This document shows, in pieces, positions 24,937 through 33,317 of a stretch of DNA of 64,000 nt. The position numbers were made by a program, and so were the translations under genes. The DNA is from JBCBSZ01 sp039818945 (GTDB taxonomy: Bacteria > Actinomycetota > Acidimicrobiia > Acidimicrobiales > Poriferisodalaceae). The stretch is taken from NCBI GenBank assembly GCA_039818945.1, contig JBCBSZ010000007.1, positions 47,550-111,549 on the forward strand. The letters run 5' to 3'. Each line of letters begins with the position of its first letter. Within the stretch, counting starts at the first letter, position 1. Under the pieces are notes generated by a model, which saw only the letters and a list, made by a program, of their open reading frames with translations, had not been told where the DNA came from and made no database searches.

Positions 24937-26906
24937 GCCGGCGCTCCGACGAGCAGCGGCCCGACGGGAACCGGAGCGGTCAGGGGTCCCTGGCCGCCGA
25001 TCGTCCGCAGGTTGCGCTCGAGCGTGGCCACGAGCTCGCGACCCGGCTGGCTGGGGACCAGGGCGAGGGCTCGACGGGCGAGGTCCAGGCCACCGGCAAG
25101 ATCGCCGAAGCGGACCAGGCGCACCGTCACGTGGGTCAGCGCGGCGGCCGCCGCCTCGTGATCCGGGAGCTGCTCCCATCCGGCACCGGGGACGAGCGTC
25201 CGGAGATCGTGACGATCGAGGAGCCGGTGGAGGATGGTGAGCTCGTACCGGAGGTCGCTCCCCTGCATGTCGCCGCTGAGCGCGCCGGTCCCGTGCATCC
25301 GGTACTTCAGCACCGTCGACGGGTGGTGGGCGAAGTCGGCCGTCCCGGCCAGCCGCGAGTACAGCTCGTAGTCGTGCGCTCGAACGAAGGACGGGTCGTA
25401 GCCGCCGGCCTCGATGAGGACCGAGCGACGCAGCATCGACGAGCCGTTCGGGACGCAGTTGCCGCAGAACATCGCGGCGACCAGGCCGTCACGGTTGCCG
25501 TACCAGTCCTGGTACCCCTGGTGGCGGGTCACCCGGAGGTGCTCGTCGACGACGTCGAGATCGGCGTAGACGACGTCGGCGTCGGGCGCCGTCGCCAGCC
25601 GCCCGAGGTGGCGCTCGATGGTGTCGGCGGCGATCACGTCGTCGGAGTCGAGCCAGAGCAGGAAGTCGCCCTCCGCCTCGATGATGCACCGGTTCCGGGT
25701 GCGCGGCGCGCCCTGGTTGGACTGGGTGAGCACCCGGACCCCAGCGGCGCGGTAGGGCTCCAGGAGCGCCGCCGTCCCGTCGGTCGACCCGTCGTCGATC
25801 ACCAGGATCTCGTCGGCCGGCCGGGTCTGGGCCAGTGCGCAGTCGAGGGCCTCCCCGAGGAACCGCGCCCGGTTGTAGGTGGGGATGGCGATCGTGACCG
25901 TCGGTGGCTCGTCGCGGACGTCGATCCGGGTGTCGACGTCCGACGGCGGCGGGGCGAGCGGCCAGGGCTCGACCACGGCCAGCTCACCGGAGGCGAGCGC
26001 CTCGTCCACCGCCCGGACCAGGTCGGCGGCGTCGGTGTCGGCGGCGGAGCGGTCGGCGAGGCGGAACGCGTCGAGGGCGCCGGACGCGTCGCCGAGGCGC
26101 AGGAGCCGGAGGCCGAGCTGCACGGCGGCGGCCGCTTCGGCCTCCTGGCCCATGACCGCAGCCGGACCGACCCGGGCGGCGAGCGTCCGCAGGACGGTGA
26201 TCTCGCTCCGCCAGTCCGCCGGCTCGGTGGTGGCGCGACGTCGCATGACGGTCGGACGGCCGATGGGCGTCAGCTCGACGCAGGCGACCGCCCGGGCGAG
26301 CCACTCGGCGAACCAGCCGGTCTCGACCTCGGGCCGGATGGAGCCGACCCGTTCGATCGCCACCCGGGAGAACGCGAAGGCGCCGCTCGGCAGCCAGTCG
26401 CCGTCCGCGAGGTGGCCGACGGCCGACTTCGGCCCCCAGAAGACCTCGTCGACGGCCTCGAGATCGTCACCGATCACCAGGGCATCGCCGACGGCCAGCT
26501 CGGCGTCGGCGGCGAGGACGTCGCGCACCGCATCGGGTGGGAGCAGATCGTCGCCGTCGAGCAGGATGGTGACGCGACCGGTGCTCTCCTCCACGGCTCG
26601 GGCCCACAGCGCGGCACCATCCGGACCGGTGTGGCGGACGTGGCGCACCCGATCGAGCCCGAGCCCGGCGACGACCGAGCCGGGACCGCCGTCCGGACCG
26701 CCGTCGACGATCACGATCTCGTCGACCGGCGAGGACTGGACCACCACGCTGGCGACGGCGTCGCCGAGGTAGGCGGTGCCGGGACCGGCCACGACCACGA
26801 CCGACACCTCGCCCGGGCGGGGCGGTTCGGAAGCGCTCGCGACCGGAGCGGGGGCGGGAACGGGCGGCTCGTCCGTGGTGGAGCCGGCGGCGGGTCGGAG
26901 CCTCAT
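24933..26906 (-). CDS. Tandem GT2 glycosyltransferase
   Basis: This encodes 657 residues with two GT2-type modules. The first (about 33-230) starts VSVVVVAGPGTAYLGDAVAS and has ILLDGDDLLPPDAV. A helical, TPR-like connector follows (AAVQLGLRLLRLGDASGALDAF). The second (about 338-560) is canonical: VTIAIPTYNRARFLGEALD, LLWLDSDDVIAADTI and VRAHDYELYSRLAG. A C-terminal helical tail ends the protein. ATG overlaps the upstream stop. Confidence 0.8.
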   Translation of the reverse strand: MRLRPAAGSTTDEPPVPAPAPVASASEPPRPGEVSVVVVAGPGTAYLGDAVASVVVQSSPVDEIVIVDGGPDGGPGSVVAGLGLDRVRHVRHTGPDGAALWARAVEESTGRVTILLDGDDLLPPDAVRDVLAADAELAVGDALVIGDDLEAVDEVFWGPKSAVGHLADGDWLPSGAFAFSRVAIERVGSIRPEVETGWFAEWLARAVACVELTPIGRPTVMRRRATTEPADWRSEITVLRTLAARVGPAAVMGQEAEAAAAVQLGLRLLRLGDASGALDAFRLADRSAADTDAADLVRAVDEALASGELAVVEPWPLAPPPSDVDTRIDVRDEPPTVTIAIPTYNRARFLGEALDCALAQTRPADEILVIDDGSTDGTAALLEPYRAAGVRVLTQSNQGAPRTRNRCIIEAEGDFLLWLDSDDVIAADTIERHLGRLATAPDADVVYADLDVVDEHLRVTRHQGYQDWYGNRDGLVAAMFCGNCVPNGSSMLRRSVLIEAGGYDPSFVRAHDYELYSRLAGTADFAHHPSTVLKYRMHGTGALSGDMQGSDLRYELTILHRLLDRHDLRTLVPGAGWEQLPDHEAAAAALTHVTVRLVRFGDLAGGLDLARRALALVPSQPGRELVATLERNLRTIGGQGPLTAPVPVGPLLVGAPA

Positions 26907-29365
26907 GGGCGCCTCGATCCTGTCTCGATGGTCATCGTTCGCAACTCGGGCGCCGGCCGGCGGCCGACCCAGTCCAACGGGTCGTCGGCGGCGGGGATCA
27001 CCCGCCTCGACGGGCCGGACGCCGTCCGGACCGCCGCCGCGCCGTCGCGGAGCGTCTCCAGCTCGGCGCGGACGAGGCCCCAGTCGTCGTAGCTGGCGAC
27101 CTCGCCGGCCTCGAGGACGACGATCGACGCGTCCTGCCCGGCCACGAGCGGGTGGAGCGGCTGGTGGTGCCAGTCCCACGCCACGACCTCGGCGCCGAGG
27201 CAGGCGAAGTTCCCGATCGCCAGCTCGGTCGGGTGCACCGCGGCGCGCTCGACGACCAGGACCCGATCGACGAGGGGGAGGAGCGAGTCGACGGTGGCGG
27301 CGGTGCCGTAGGGCTGGCCGTCCGACACGACGATGCCCCACCGGTCCGATCGGGACGACAGCTGCGGCGGTGCGTGGCGGTTGCCGTCGAGCAGCAGGGA
27401 GCCGTAGTCGGTGGCGATCGAGCGGAAGGTGGCGCTGCCGTGGTGCAACACGACGGCGCCGTCGGCGACCCGGAGACGAAGACCGGCCCGCCTGACCCGC
27501 TCGCAGAGCTCCAGGTCCTCGCCGTTGCCGAGACCGTACCGCTCGTCGAGACCACCGAGGCCGACGAACAGATCCCGGGGCGCGAGGAGGCACAGACCCA
27601 TGAGGGAACCGACCTCGAAGCCGAGGTGGGCGCGATCCGCGGCGTGCTCGGCACCCCAGGTGCGGGCCGCGTCCGGGGCGGTCATCGGCGGCGCCCCCGG
27701 CACCATCTGGCGGCCGGCGACCGCGTTCGACCGGGGGCCGACGAGGCCGGTGCCGGGCACCGCCAGCTGGCCCAGCAGGGCGTCGAGCCACCCCTCGACG
27801 ACCTCGGTGTCGTTGTTGAGGATGCAGACCAGCTCGCCGGAGGCCTCGTCGATCCCGCGGTTGACCGAGGCGGCGAAGCCCAGGTTCCGCTCGTTCGTCA
27901 CGACGGTGAGATCGGGCCGGGTCGCGAGCCACGTCGCGGTGTCGTCGGGAGAGGCATCGTCGACGATCACGATCTCCAGATCGCCCGGGACGGTGGCGCG
28001 CAGGCTGGCGACGCAGCGCTCGGTCAGCGCCCGCTGCCCGTGCACGGGCACGACCACCGACACCAGATCGTCCTTGGTCTCGCGCTCGACGATCGGTCGC
28101 AGGGCGGTCGCCCCGTTCACGACGACGGGGCGGTGCTGGACGGCGGCGACGAGCTCGTGCGGTGCGACCTGCGCATCGAAGCGCTCCGGTACGGGGCAGG
28201 CGCCCTCACCGATCCAGGCGACGAAGGCCTGTGCGCCGTGCGAGGCGGCGGCCGCGAAGGAGCGCTCGACCAGAGCGGCGCTCAGGTAGGCGATGACCGA
28301 CGGACCGGTCGCCCCGACCCACCGGTCGAGGTCGATGCCCTCCACCCCCGTCAGCGACGTCCAGGGCCCGACGACGCAGACGCCGTCGACCGCGTAGCGC
28401 TCCACCAGCTCGGGGGCGACGCGCTGGTCGACCCAGACGACGACGGGACCGAGCGCTCCGGCGTCCCGCAGCCACTCCGGAGGGTGCTCGCTACCGAGGT
28501 GGTCGGTGACGATCAGCACCGCGCCGGCCAGCACCTCGCGGAGCGGAGCCGGGGTCGGCGAGGGCGCGTCGCTCGGCGAGACGAGGGCGGCGACACCGCC
28601 CAGGTGGGTCCCGATGACGGCACGCGGCTCCGGCGGCACGGTGGCCTGTCGCCGTGCGTAGGGCGGCAGGAGACGACGGCGAGCCGTCACCTCGGGCAGC
28701 GGATCGTGACCGACCGATGCACCTGCGGCCACGGCTCGGCCGCCAGCGCTCGCTCCGGCGTGCACGATCCGCCCTGCGGAGGTCGCCAGCGCGCATCCGA
28801 CGGGTTCGCCGTCCAGCGCGTCCAGCAGCGCCTGGATCCACCCCGCCTCCGGGAAGGCCGCTGCGGGGGCCACCAGCTCGACGGCGTCCGACGCGACCGG
28901 ACGCTCGGGTCGTGCTGCGCCGACGACCACCTCGATCTCGAGCGAGCCCGGGACGGCGCACCGGTAGGCGGCCTCCACGAGCGCGTCCACGTGGTCGTCG
29001 AGTCGGACGATCACGTCCACCGGCGCCATCGGGTCGCGGCGCCACTCCGCTGCGGCCAGATCCTCGGCGGACCACGGCAGCCGGTACACGGCGAGCTGCT
29101 CGTCGGAGCGTTCGAGGAACCAGCCGGCTCCGTCGAGCGCGTCGTCGGCACCACCCGGGCCGAGCACGACCAGCGCGACGGCGGGATCGACGACGCCACG
29201 GGCGCCGGCGAGCACGTCGATGGCCGGGCCGCCGAGCGCGGCGCGGTCGACCACGACCAGGTCGGACGACGGCGTGATCGCCGACGACCAGCGGAGATCG
29301 GTCACCACGCGACGGCGTACGACGAGCCGGGCGATCTCGGCGGGCAGGTCGGCGCGCAGGTTCAC
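26903..29365 (-). CDS. Large GT2 glycosyltransferase with N- and C-terminal modules
   Basis: This encodes 820 residues and is the first gene of the glycan operon. Residues 1-430 contain Rossmann-like strands and resemble degraded glycosyltransferase modules. The GT2 domain spans about 433-690: VSVVVPVHGQRALTERCVAS, NLGFAASVNRGIDEASGE, CILNNDTEVVEGW, and GNGEDLELCERVRRAGL. The last 130 residues are another Rossmann-like module with WGIVVSDGQPYGTAATV. Start GTG at 29365 has a GGGAGGGG sequence rather far upstream. The pepA gene lies 71 bases upstream on the same strand. Confidence 0.75.
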   Translation of the reverse strand: MNLRADLPAEIARLVVRRRVVTDLRWSSAITPSSDLVVVDRAALGGPAIDVLAGARGVVDPAVALVVLGPGGADDALDGAGWFLERSDEQLAVYRLPWSAEDLAAAEWRRDPMAPVDVIVRLDDHVDALVEAAYRCAVPGSLEIEVVVGAARPERPVASDAVELVAPAAAFPEAGWIQALLDALDGEPVGCALATSAGRIVHAGASAGGRAVAAGASVGHDPLPEVTARRRLLPPYARRQATVPPEPRAVIGTHLGGVAALVSPSDAPSPTPAPLREVLAGAVLIVTDHLGSEHPPEWLRDAGALGPVVVWVDQRVAPELVERYAVDGVCVVGPWTSLTGVEGIDLDRWVGATGPSVIAYLSAALVERSFAAAASHGAQAFVAWIGEGACPVPERFDAQVAPHELVAAVQHRPVVVNGATALRPIVERETKDDLVSVVVPVHGQRALTERCVASLRATVPGDLEIVIVDDASPDDTATWLATRPDLTVVTNERNLGFAASVNRGIDEASGELVCILNNDTEVVEGWLDALLGQLAVPGTGLVGPRSNAVAGRQMVPGAPPMTAPDAARTWGAEHAADRAHLGFEVGSLMGLCLLAPRDLFVGLGGLDERYGLGNGEDLELCERVRRAGLRLRVADGAVVLHHGSATFRSIATDYGSLLLDGNRHAPPQLSSRSDRWGIVVSDGQPYGTAATVDSLLPLVDRVLVVERAAVHPTELAIGNFACLGAEVVAWDWHHQPLHPLVAGQDASIVVLEAGEVASYDDWGLVRAELETLRDGAAAVRTASGPSRRVIPAADDPLDWVGRRPAPELRTMTIETGSRRP

Positions 29366-29436
29366 GCCGGTCTCGTCGTCCGAGCCCCTCCCGGCTCAAG
29401 CTCGGTCGGGATCGTGGCGATGGGCGCGAGCGGTGG

Positions 29437-30882
29437 CTACCAGCTGGCGATGAGCTCGGTGAGGGTGCGCACCGCGTAGCCGGTCCCACCCTTCGCGTGC
29501 TCGCCCTTGGCCGCGTCGACGGTGACCGGCCCGGCGATGTCGAGGTGGACCCACGACGTCTCGCCGACGAACTCGCGGAGGAAGAGGCCGGCGGTCAGGG
29601 TGCCGCCGTAGCGCCCCTTGCCGATGTTCTTGAGATCGGCGGTGTCGGAGTCGAGCTGCTCGCGGTAGCGGTCGGGAAGGGGCAGGTGCCACATCGGCTC
29701 GCCGGTGGCCTCGGCGGCCGCGGCGACCTTGGCGATCAGCTCGTCGTCGTTGCCCATCAGTCCGGCGATGTCCTGGCCGAGTGCCACGAGGCAGGCCCCG
29801 GTGAGCGTGGCGAGGTCGACGATGGCGTCGGGCTCCATCTCGGCGGCGAGCGACAGACCGTCGGCGAGGACGAGCCGACCCTCGGCGTCGGTGTTGAGCA
29901 CCTCGACCGTCGTGCCGTTGCGGGCGGTGAACACGTCGCCGGGGCGCTGGGCGTGGCCGTTGACCATGTTGTCGGTGGCGCAGACGATCCCGACGACCCG
30001 GACCGATGGCGCGATCGCCGGGATGACCGACATCGCCCCGATGACGGCGCCGCCGCCGCCCATGTCGTTCTTCATGGTCATCATCCCGTCCGGGGGCTTG
30101 AGGGAGTAGCCCCCGGTGTCGAAGGTGATGCCCTTGCCCACCAGGACGACCGTCCCGGTCGCCTCGCCCTCGGGCTCCCAGGTGAGCTTGATGAGGCGGG
30201 GCTCGTACGTGCTGCCCTGGTTGACGGCCAGGATGCCGCCGCAGCGCTCCTCGCGGAGCCGCTCGAGATCCCAGATCTCGCAGTCCAGGCCCCGGTCGGC
30301 GGCCATGGCCTCGGCCCGGTCGGCCATCTCCGGCGCCGTGAGCGACCCGCCGGGCTCGTTGACGAGCTCGCGGGTCAGCGCCGCGCCCTCGGCCACGGCG
30401 CGGGCCCGGACGGCGACCGACTCGTCGACGCCCGGGGCGACGACGGTCACCGAGTCGAGCGTGGGGTCGTCGGGCTGGGAGCCCTTCCGGGCGGTGAAGC
30501 TGTAGGTCGAGAGCAGCGCCGCCTCGATCGCGGCGCCGGCGACGACGTCGGCGCCGAGCGGTCCGGCGTCGAGCACCTGGACCGCGACCGACGCCGCGGC
30601 CTTGGCGGCCTTGACGCCGTCGCCCACCGCCCGGCGGAGCCGCTCGAGATCGAGATCGTCCGACCCACCGGCGCCCACGGCGATCACCAGACCGTCGCCG
30701 TCCGGTGCCACGAGGGTCTGGCCCGGCTTGGCCTCGAACCCCGCGGCCGCCCGGAACGCCTCGGAGGCCGCGTCCGGCAGCGACCCGACCGACTCGGTCG
30801 TGACCACGACGACGACGGCGTCGACGCCGTCGGGCGCGGCGTCGGCGAGGGTGGCCTGGGACGGGGCGAGGCGAAGCGGCAT
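29437..30882 (-). CDS. pepA: Leucyl aminopeptidase (M17)
   Basis: This encodes 481 residues. The M17 catalytic domain has its two-metal site and active residues: VGKGITFDTGGYSLKP (Lys and Asp near 250-255), MKNDMGGG and NTDAEGRLVLADGL (Asp/Glu/Arg near 330-336). The N-terminal domain is typical alpha/beta. It removes N-terminal residues from peptides in the cytoplasm. Downstream, 71 bases away, begins the glycan operon on the same strand; upstream is a divergent lipoprotein remnant. Confidence 0.9.
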   Translation of the reverse strand: MPLRLAPSQATLADAAPDGVDAVVVVVTTESVGSLPDAASEAFRAAAGFEAKPGQTLVAPDGDGLVIAVGAGGSDDLDLERLRRAVGDGVKAAKAAASVAVQVLDAGPLGADVVAGAAIEAALLSTYSFTARKGSQPDDPTLDSVTVVAPGVDESVAVRARAVAEGAALTRELVNEPGGSLTAPEMADRAEAMAADRGLDCEIWDLERLREERCGGILAVNQGSTYEPRLIKLTWEPEGEATGTVVLVGKGITFDTGGYSLKPPDGMMTMKNDMGGGGAVIGAMSVIPAIAPSVRVVGIVCATDNMVNGHAQRPGDVFTARNGTTVEVLNTDAEGRLVLADGLSLAAEMEPDAIVDLATLTGACLVALGQDIAGLMGNDDELIAKVAAAAEATGEPMWHLPLPDRYREQLDSDTADLKNIGKGRYGGTLTAGLFLREFVGETSWVHLDIAGPVTVDAAKGEHAKGGTGYAVRTLTELIASW

Positions 30883-30982
30883 GACGGCGAGGCTAGCGAG
30901 CGGACTCCCCGCTCCGATCGGCAGGACGACGTGGGGTCCACACCCCATGTCGGTCCGGAGCGGTGGGTCATACGTTGCCCTC

Positions 30983-31770
30983 ATGCGACGACTCGCCACC
31001 CCCATCGCCCTCGCCGCCGTGGTCCTGGTGGCGAGGTGCGGCAGCGACGACAGCGCTGGTCCGATGCGACCCGTCGAGGCCACCCCGCTGGTCGAGTCGC
31101 CGGCGTTCACCCAGAGCCTCTCCCCGGACGGGCGCTGGGTCGCCGCGGTCGGCGAACGCGGCGAGGTGTGCCTCCGCCCGACGAACGGGGAGGGCGAGCC
31201 GGTCTGCGCCGGCACCCCCGGCCGGAGCACACCGTCCTCGACTGGGCGCCGGATTCGAGCGCCGTGGTGATGCTCCCCGACGTGCTCCGGGTGCTCGAGG
31301 CGGGGCCGGTGGTCGTGTTCGGCGTCGACGGGTCCCGGGACGACCGTCGAGGAGCGTGAGCCGTCCGACGAGCTCGTCGGCTCGCCGATCCACGCGCTCT
31401 TCGAGGACGACGAGCACGTCCTCGATCTGGTGGTGAGGGAGGACCCGTCCCAACTGGAGGTGCGACGGGTCGGCGCCGACGGCACCGATGACGAGCTCGT
31501 CGCGTCGTTCGAACCCGACTTCGATGGTCCGCTCGTCCCCGATCACGTCCTCGTGCTCGACGACGACAGCCTCTACGCCACCCGCAGCGGCGTCGACGAC
31601 GACGACGAGCGAGGTCTGTGGCGCTTCGACCTCGCTGACTCGCAGGACATGAGCGGCGGGATGTCCGCCGTGGTGTGGGCCGAGGACGACCGGCTCGTCG
31701 TCGGCACCCGACAGCACGGGATCCTCGAGATCGAGCTCGCGCCGGTCGGGGAGGGCGACCTGAGGTCCTC
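30983..31770 (+). pseudogene. Lipoprotein with propeller-like repeats, frameshifted
   Basis: It begins with a lipoprotein-type signal (MRRLATPIALAAVVLVARC) and SPDGRWVAAVGERGEVCLRP in one frame. It continues as TVLDWAPDSSAVVMLPDVLRVL in a second frame from about 31225, and returns to the first frame at about 31335 as VVREDPSQLEVRRVG, LYATRSGVDDDDERGLWRF and AVVWAEDDRLVVGTRQHG. The two changes cancel out and both lie beside short C or G runs. The final frame does not stop before the convergent gene, so a third lesion near 31755 is likely. Either a decayed gene or base-calling errors. Confidence 0.6.
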
Positions 31771-31775
31771 AGGTC
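31757..31775. terminator. Bidirectional hairpin between convergent genes
   Basis: GACCTGAG-GTC-CTCAGGTC is a perfect 8-bp stem with a 3-base loop covering the stop codon of the reverse SDR gene. There is no T-tract. Confidence 0.45.
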
Positions 31776-32611
31776 AGCGGGAAGCGGATGACCTCGGGGT
31801 CGCGGCGGGCGGCGATGGCCTCGTGGCGTTGGCGGAGGCGGTGGTCGTAGGCGTCGTCGGGGATCACGTAGAGCTGGTCGCCATCGACGGCGTCGAGCAC
31901 GATCGCGGCCAGCTCGTCGGGGCTCATCGCCTGGTCGTACACAGCGCGGGCGGCGGCGCGCCGCTCCTCGGAGCTGCCGGTCATCTGGTCGTCGTCGGAG
32001 CGGAGGCGGTCCGGGCGGTTGCGATCGGCCTCGATGATCCGGGTGTTGACGAGACCCGGGCACACGACCGTGACCCCCACGCCGGTGTCGTCCCGCTTGA
32101 GCTCGTGCCACAGCGTCTCGGACAGCGTGACGACGGCGTGCTTCGACACGTTGTAGACGCCCATCTCCGGGTAGGACACCAGCCCGGCGAGCGAGGCGGT
32201 GTTGACGACGTGGCCGCGACCTCGCTCCACCATGGCGGGCACGAACGCCCGCACGCCGTGGATCACGCCCCAGAGGTTCACGTCGAGCACCCACCGCCAG
32301 TCCGCGAGCGAGGCCTTCCACGCCGGGCCGTTCACGCCGACGCCGGCGTTGTTGCAGACCACGTCGACGGGCCCGAGCTCGGCGGCGGTGCGGGCGGCGA
32401 GCCCGGTCACCGCGTCGGCGTCGGAGACGTCGACGACCGAACCGATCGCGCGGCCACCGCCGGACACGATCGACTCGACCGCCTCGTCGAGGGCGTCGGC
32501 CTCGACGTCGGCGAGGGACACGGCCGCGCCGCGGGCGGCGAAGGCCCGGCCGAGGGCGAGCCCGATGCCGCTCGCGCCACCGGTGACCACGGCGACCTGC
32601 GGGTCGTTCAC
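31769..32611 (-). CDS. Short-chain dehydrogenase
   Basis: This encodes 280 residues; GTG at 32611 overlaps the stop of the cobalamin adenosyltransferase gene. SDR motifs: VTGGASGIGLALG, NNAGVGVNG, NTASLAGLVSYPEMGVYNVSK with the catalytic Tyr/Lys, and CPGLVNTRI. The long C-terminal part (DRLRSDDDQM to FPLT) and the LWGVIHGVRAFVP segment are typical of SDR subfamilies acting on alcohols or steroid-like substrates. Actual substrate unknown. Co-transcribed with the adenosyltransferase. Confidence 0.8.
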   Translation of the reverse strand: MNDPQVAVVTGGASGIGLALGRAFAARGAAVSLADVEADALDEAVESIVSGGGRAIGSVVDVSDADAVTGLAARTAAELGPVDVVCNNAGVGVNGPAWKASLADWRWVLDVNLWGVIHGVRAFVPAMVERGRGHVVNTASLAGLVSYPEMGVYNVSKHAVVTLSETLWHELKRDDTGVGVTVVCPGLVNTRIIEADRNRPDRLRSDDDQMTGSSEERRAAARAVYDQAMSPDELAAIVLDAVDGDQLYVIPDDAYDHRLRQRHEAIAARRDPEVIRFPLT

Positions 32612-33159
32612 GAACCGCTCACCGTGCCGTCGGCCTCCTTGGAGATCTCGGAGTCGCCCTCCTGCCACCGGGCCATCGTCCACAGCAGGTCGGAGAGCCG
32701 GTTGAGGTACTTCACGACGTGACCCTCGTCGGCGGCACCGATGGTCTCGCGCTCGGCTCGCCGCACGACGGTGCGGGCGACGTCGAGCAGCGCCGGCACC
32801 TTCGCACCGCCCGGGATCACGAATTCGGTCGGCGGCTCGAACCGGCCGGCGAGGTCGTCCATGATCGCCTCGAGGGCGTCGACCATCTCTGCGGTCACCC
32901 TCGTCGTGCCGTCCTCGAGCTTGTCCCGGTTGTCGGGGAGCGTCGCCAGCTCGGCCATGAGGACGTAGAGGTCCTTGCAGATCCGGCCCAGCAGCTCGGT
33001 CAGCTCGTCGTCGTCGCTCTCCGCGCGGGCGAGCGCGACGAACGCCTGGGCCTCGTCGACCGCCCCGTAGGCCCGTGGGAGCGTGGAGTTCTTGGGCACC
33101 CGCCCGCCGTAGAAGAGCCCGGTCGTGCCGTCGTCGCCGGTCTTCGTTGTGATTCTCAC
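32608..33159 (-). CDS. PduO-type ATP:cob(I)alamin adenosyltransferase
   Basis: This encodes 183 residues and starts RITTKTGDDGTTGLFYGGR, the ATP-binding N-terminus of the PduO/MMAB family. It continues with YGAVDEAQAFVALARA, FVIPGGAKVPALLDVARTVVRRAER and VVKYLNRLSDLLWTMAR, all family landmarks. It transfers an adenosyl group to cob(I)alamin, giving coenzyme B12. It is divergent from metH, 158 bases away, placing two cobalamin genes side by side. Start GTG. Confidence 0.9.
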   Translation of the reverse strand: MRITTKTGDDGTTGLFYGGRVPKNSTLPRAYGAVDEAQAFVALARAESDDDELTELLGRICKDLYVLMAELATLPDNRDKLEDGTTRVTAEMVDALEAIMDDLAGRFEPPTEFVIPGGAKVPALLDVARTVVRRAERETIGAADEGHVVKYLNRLSDLLWTMARWQEGDSEISKEADGTVSGS

Positions 33160-33317
33160 GTCACGGAATGTAGGTGCTCCAGTGACGAACGGGGTTGCCG
33201 ACGGTTACTCTGATGCGACCGGCCGGTGCCCAGATGGGCGGCGACCGCCGCATCTCCACACGGGGCCTGCGACTGCTCGATCGCCCACCCGCCCCCTGGA
33301 TCGATGATGAGGTCGGT

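Noticed and set aside
33160..33317. Possible cobalamin or SAM/SAH riboswitch upstream of metH
   Set aside because: I could not find a B12-box-like or SAM/SAH-type conserved core in the 158 bases; a covariance-model search would settle it.
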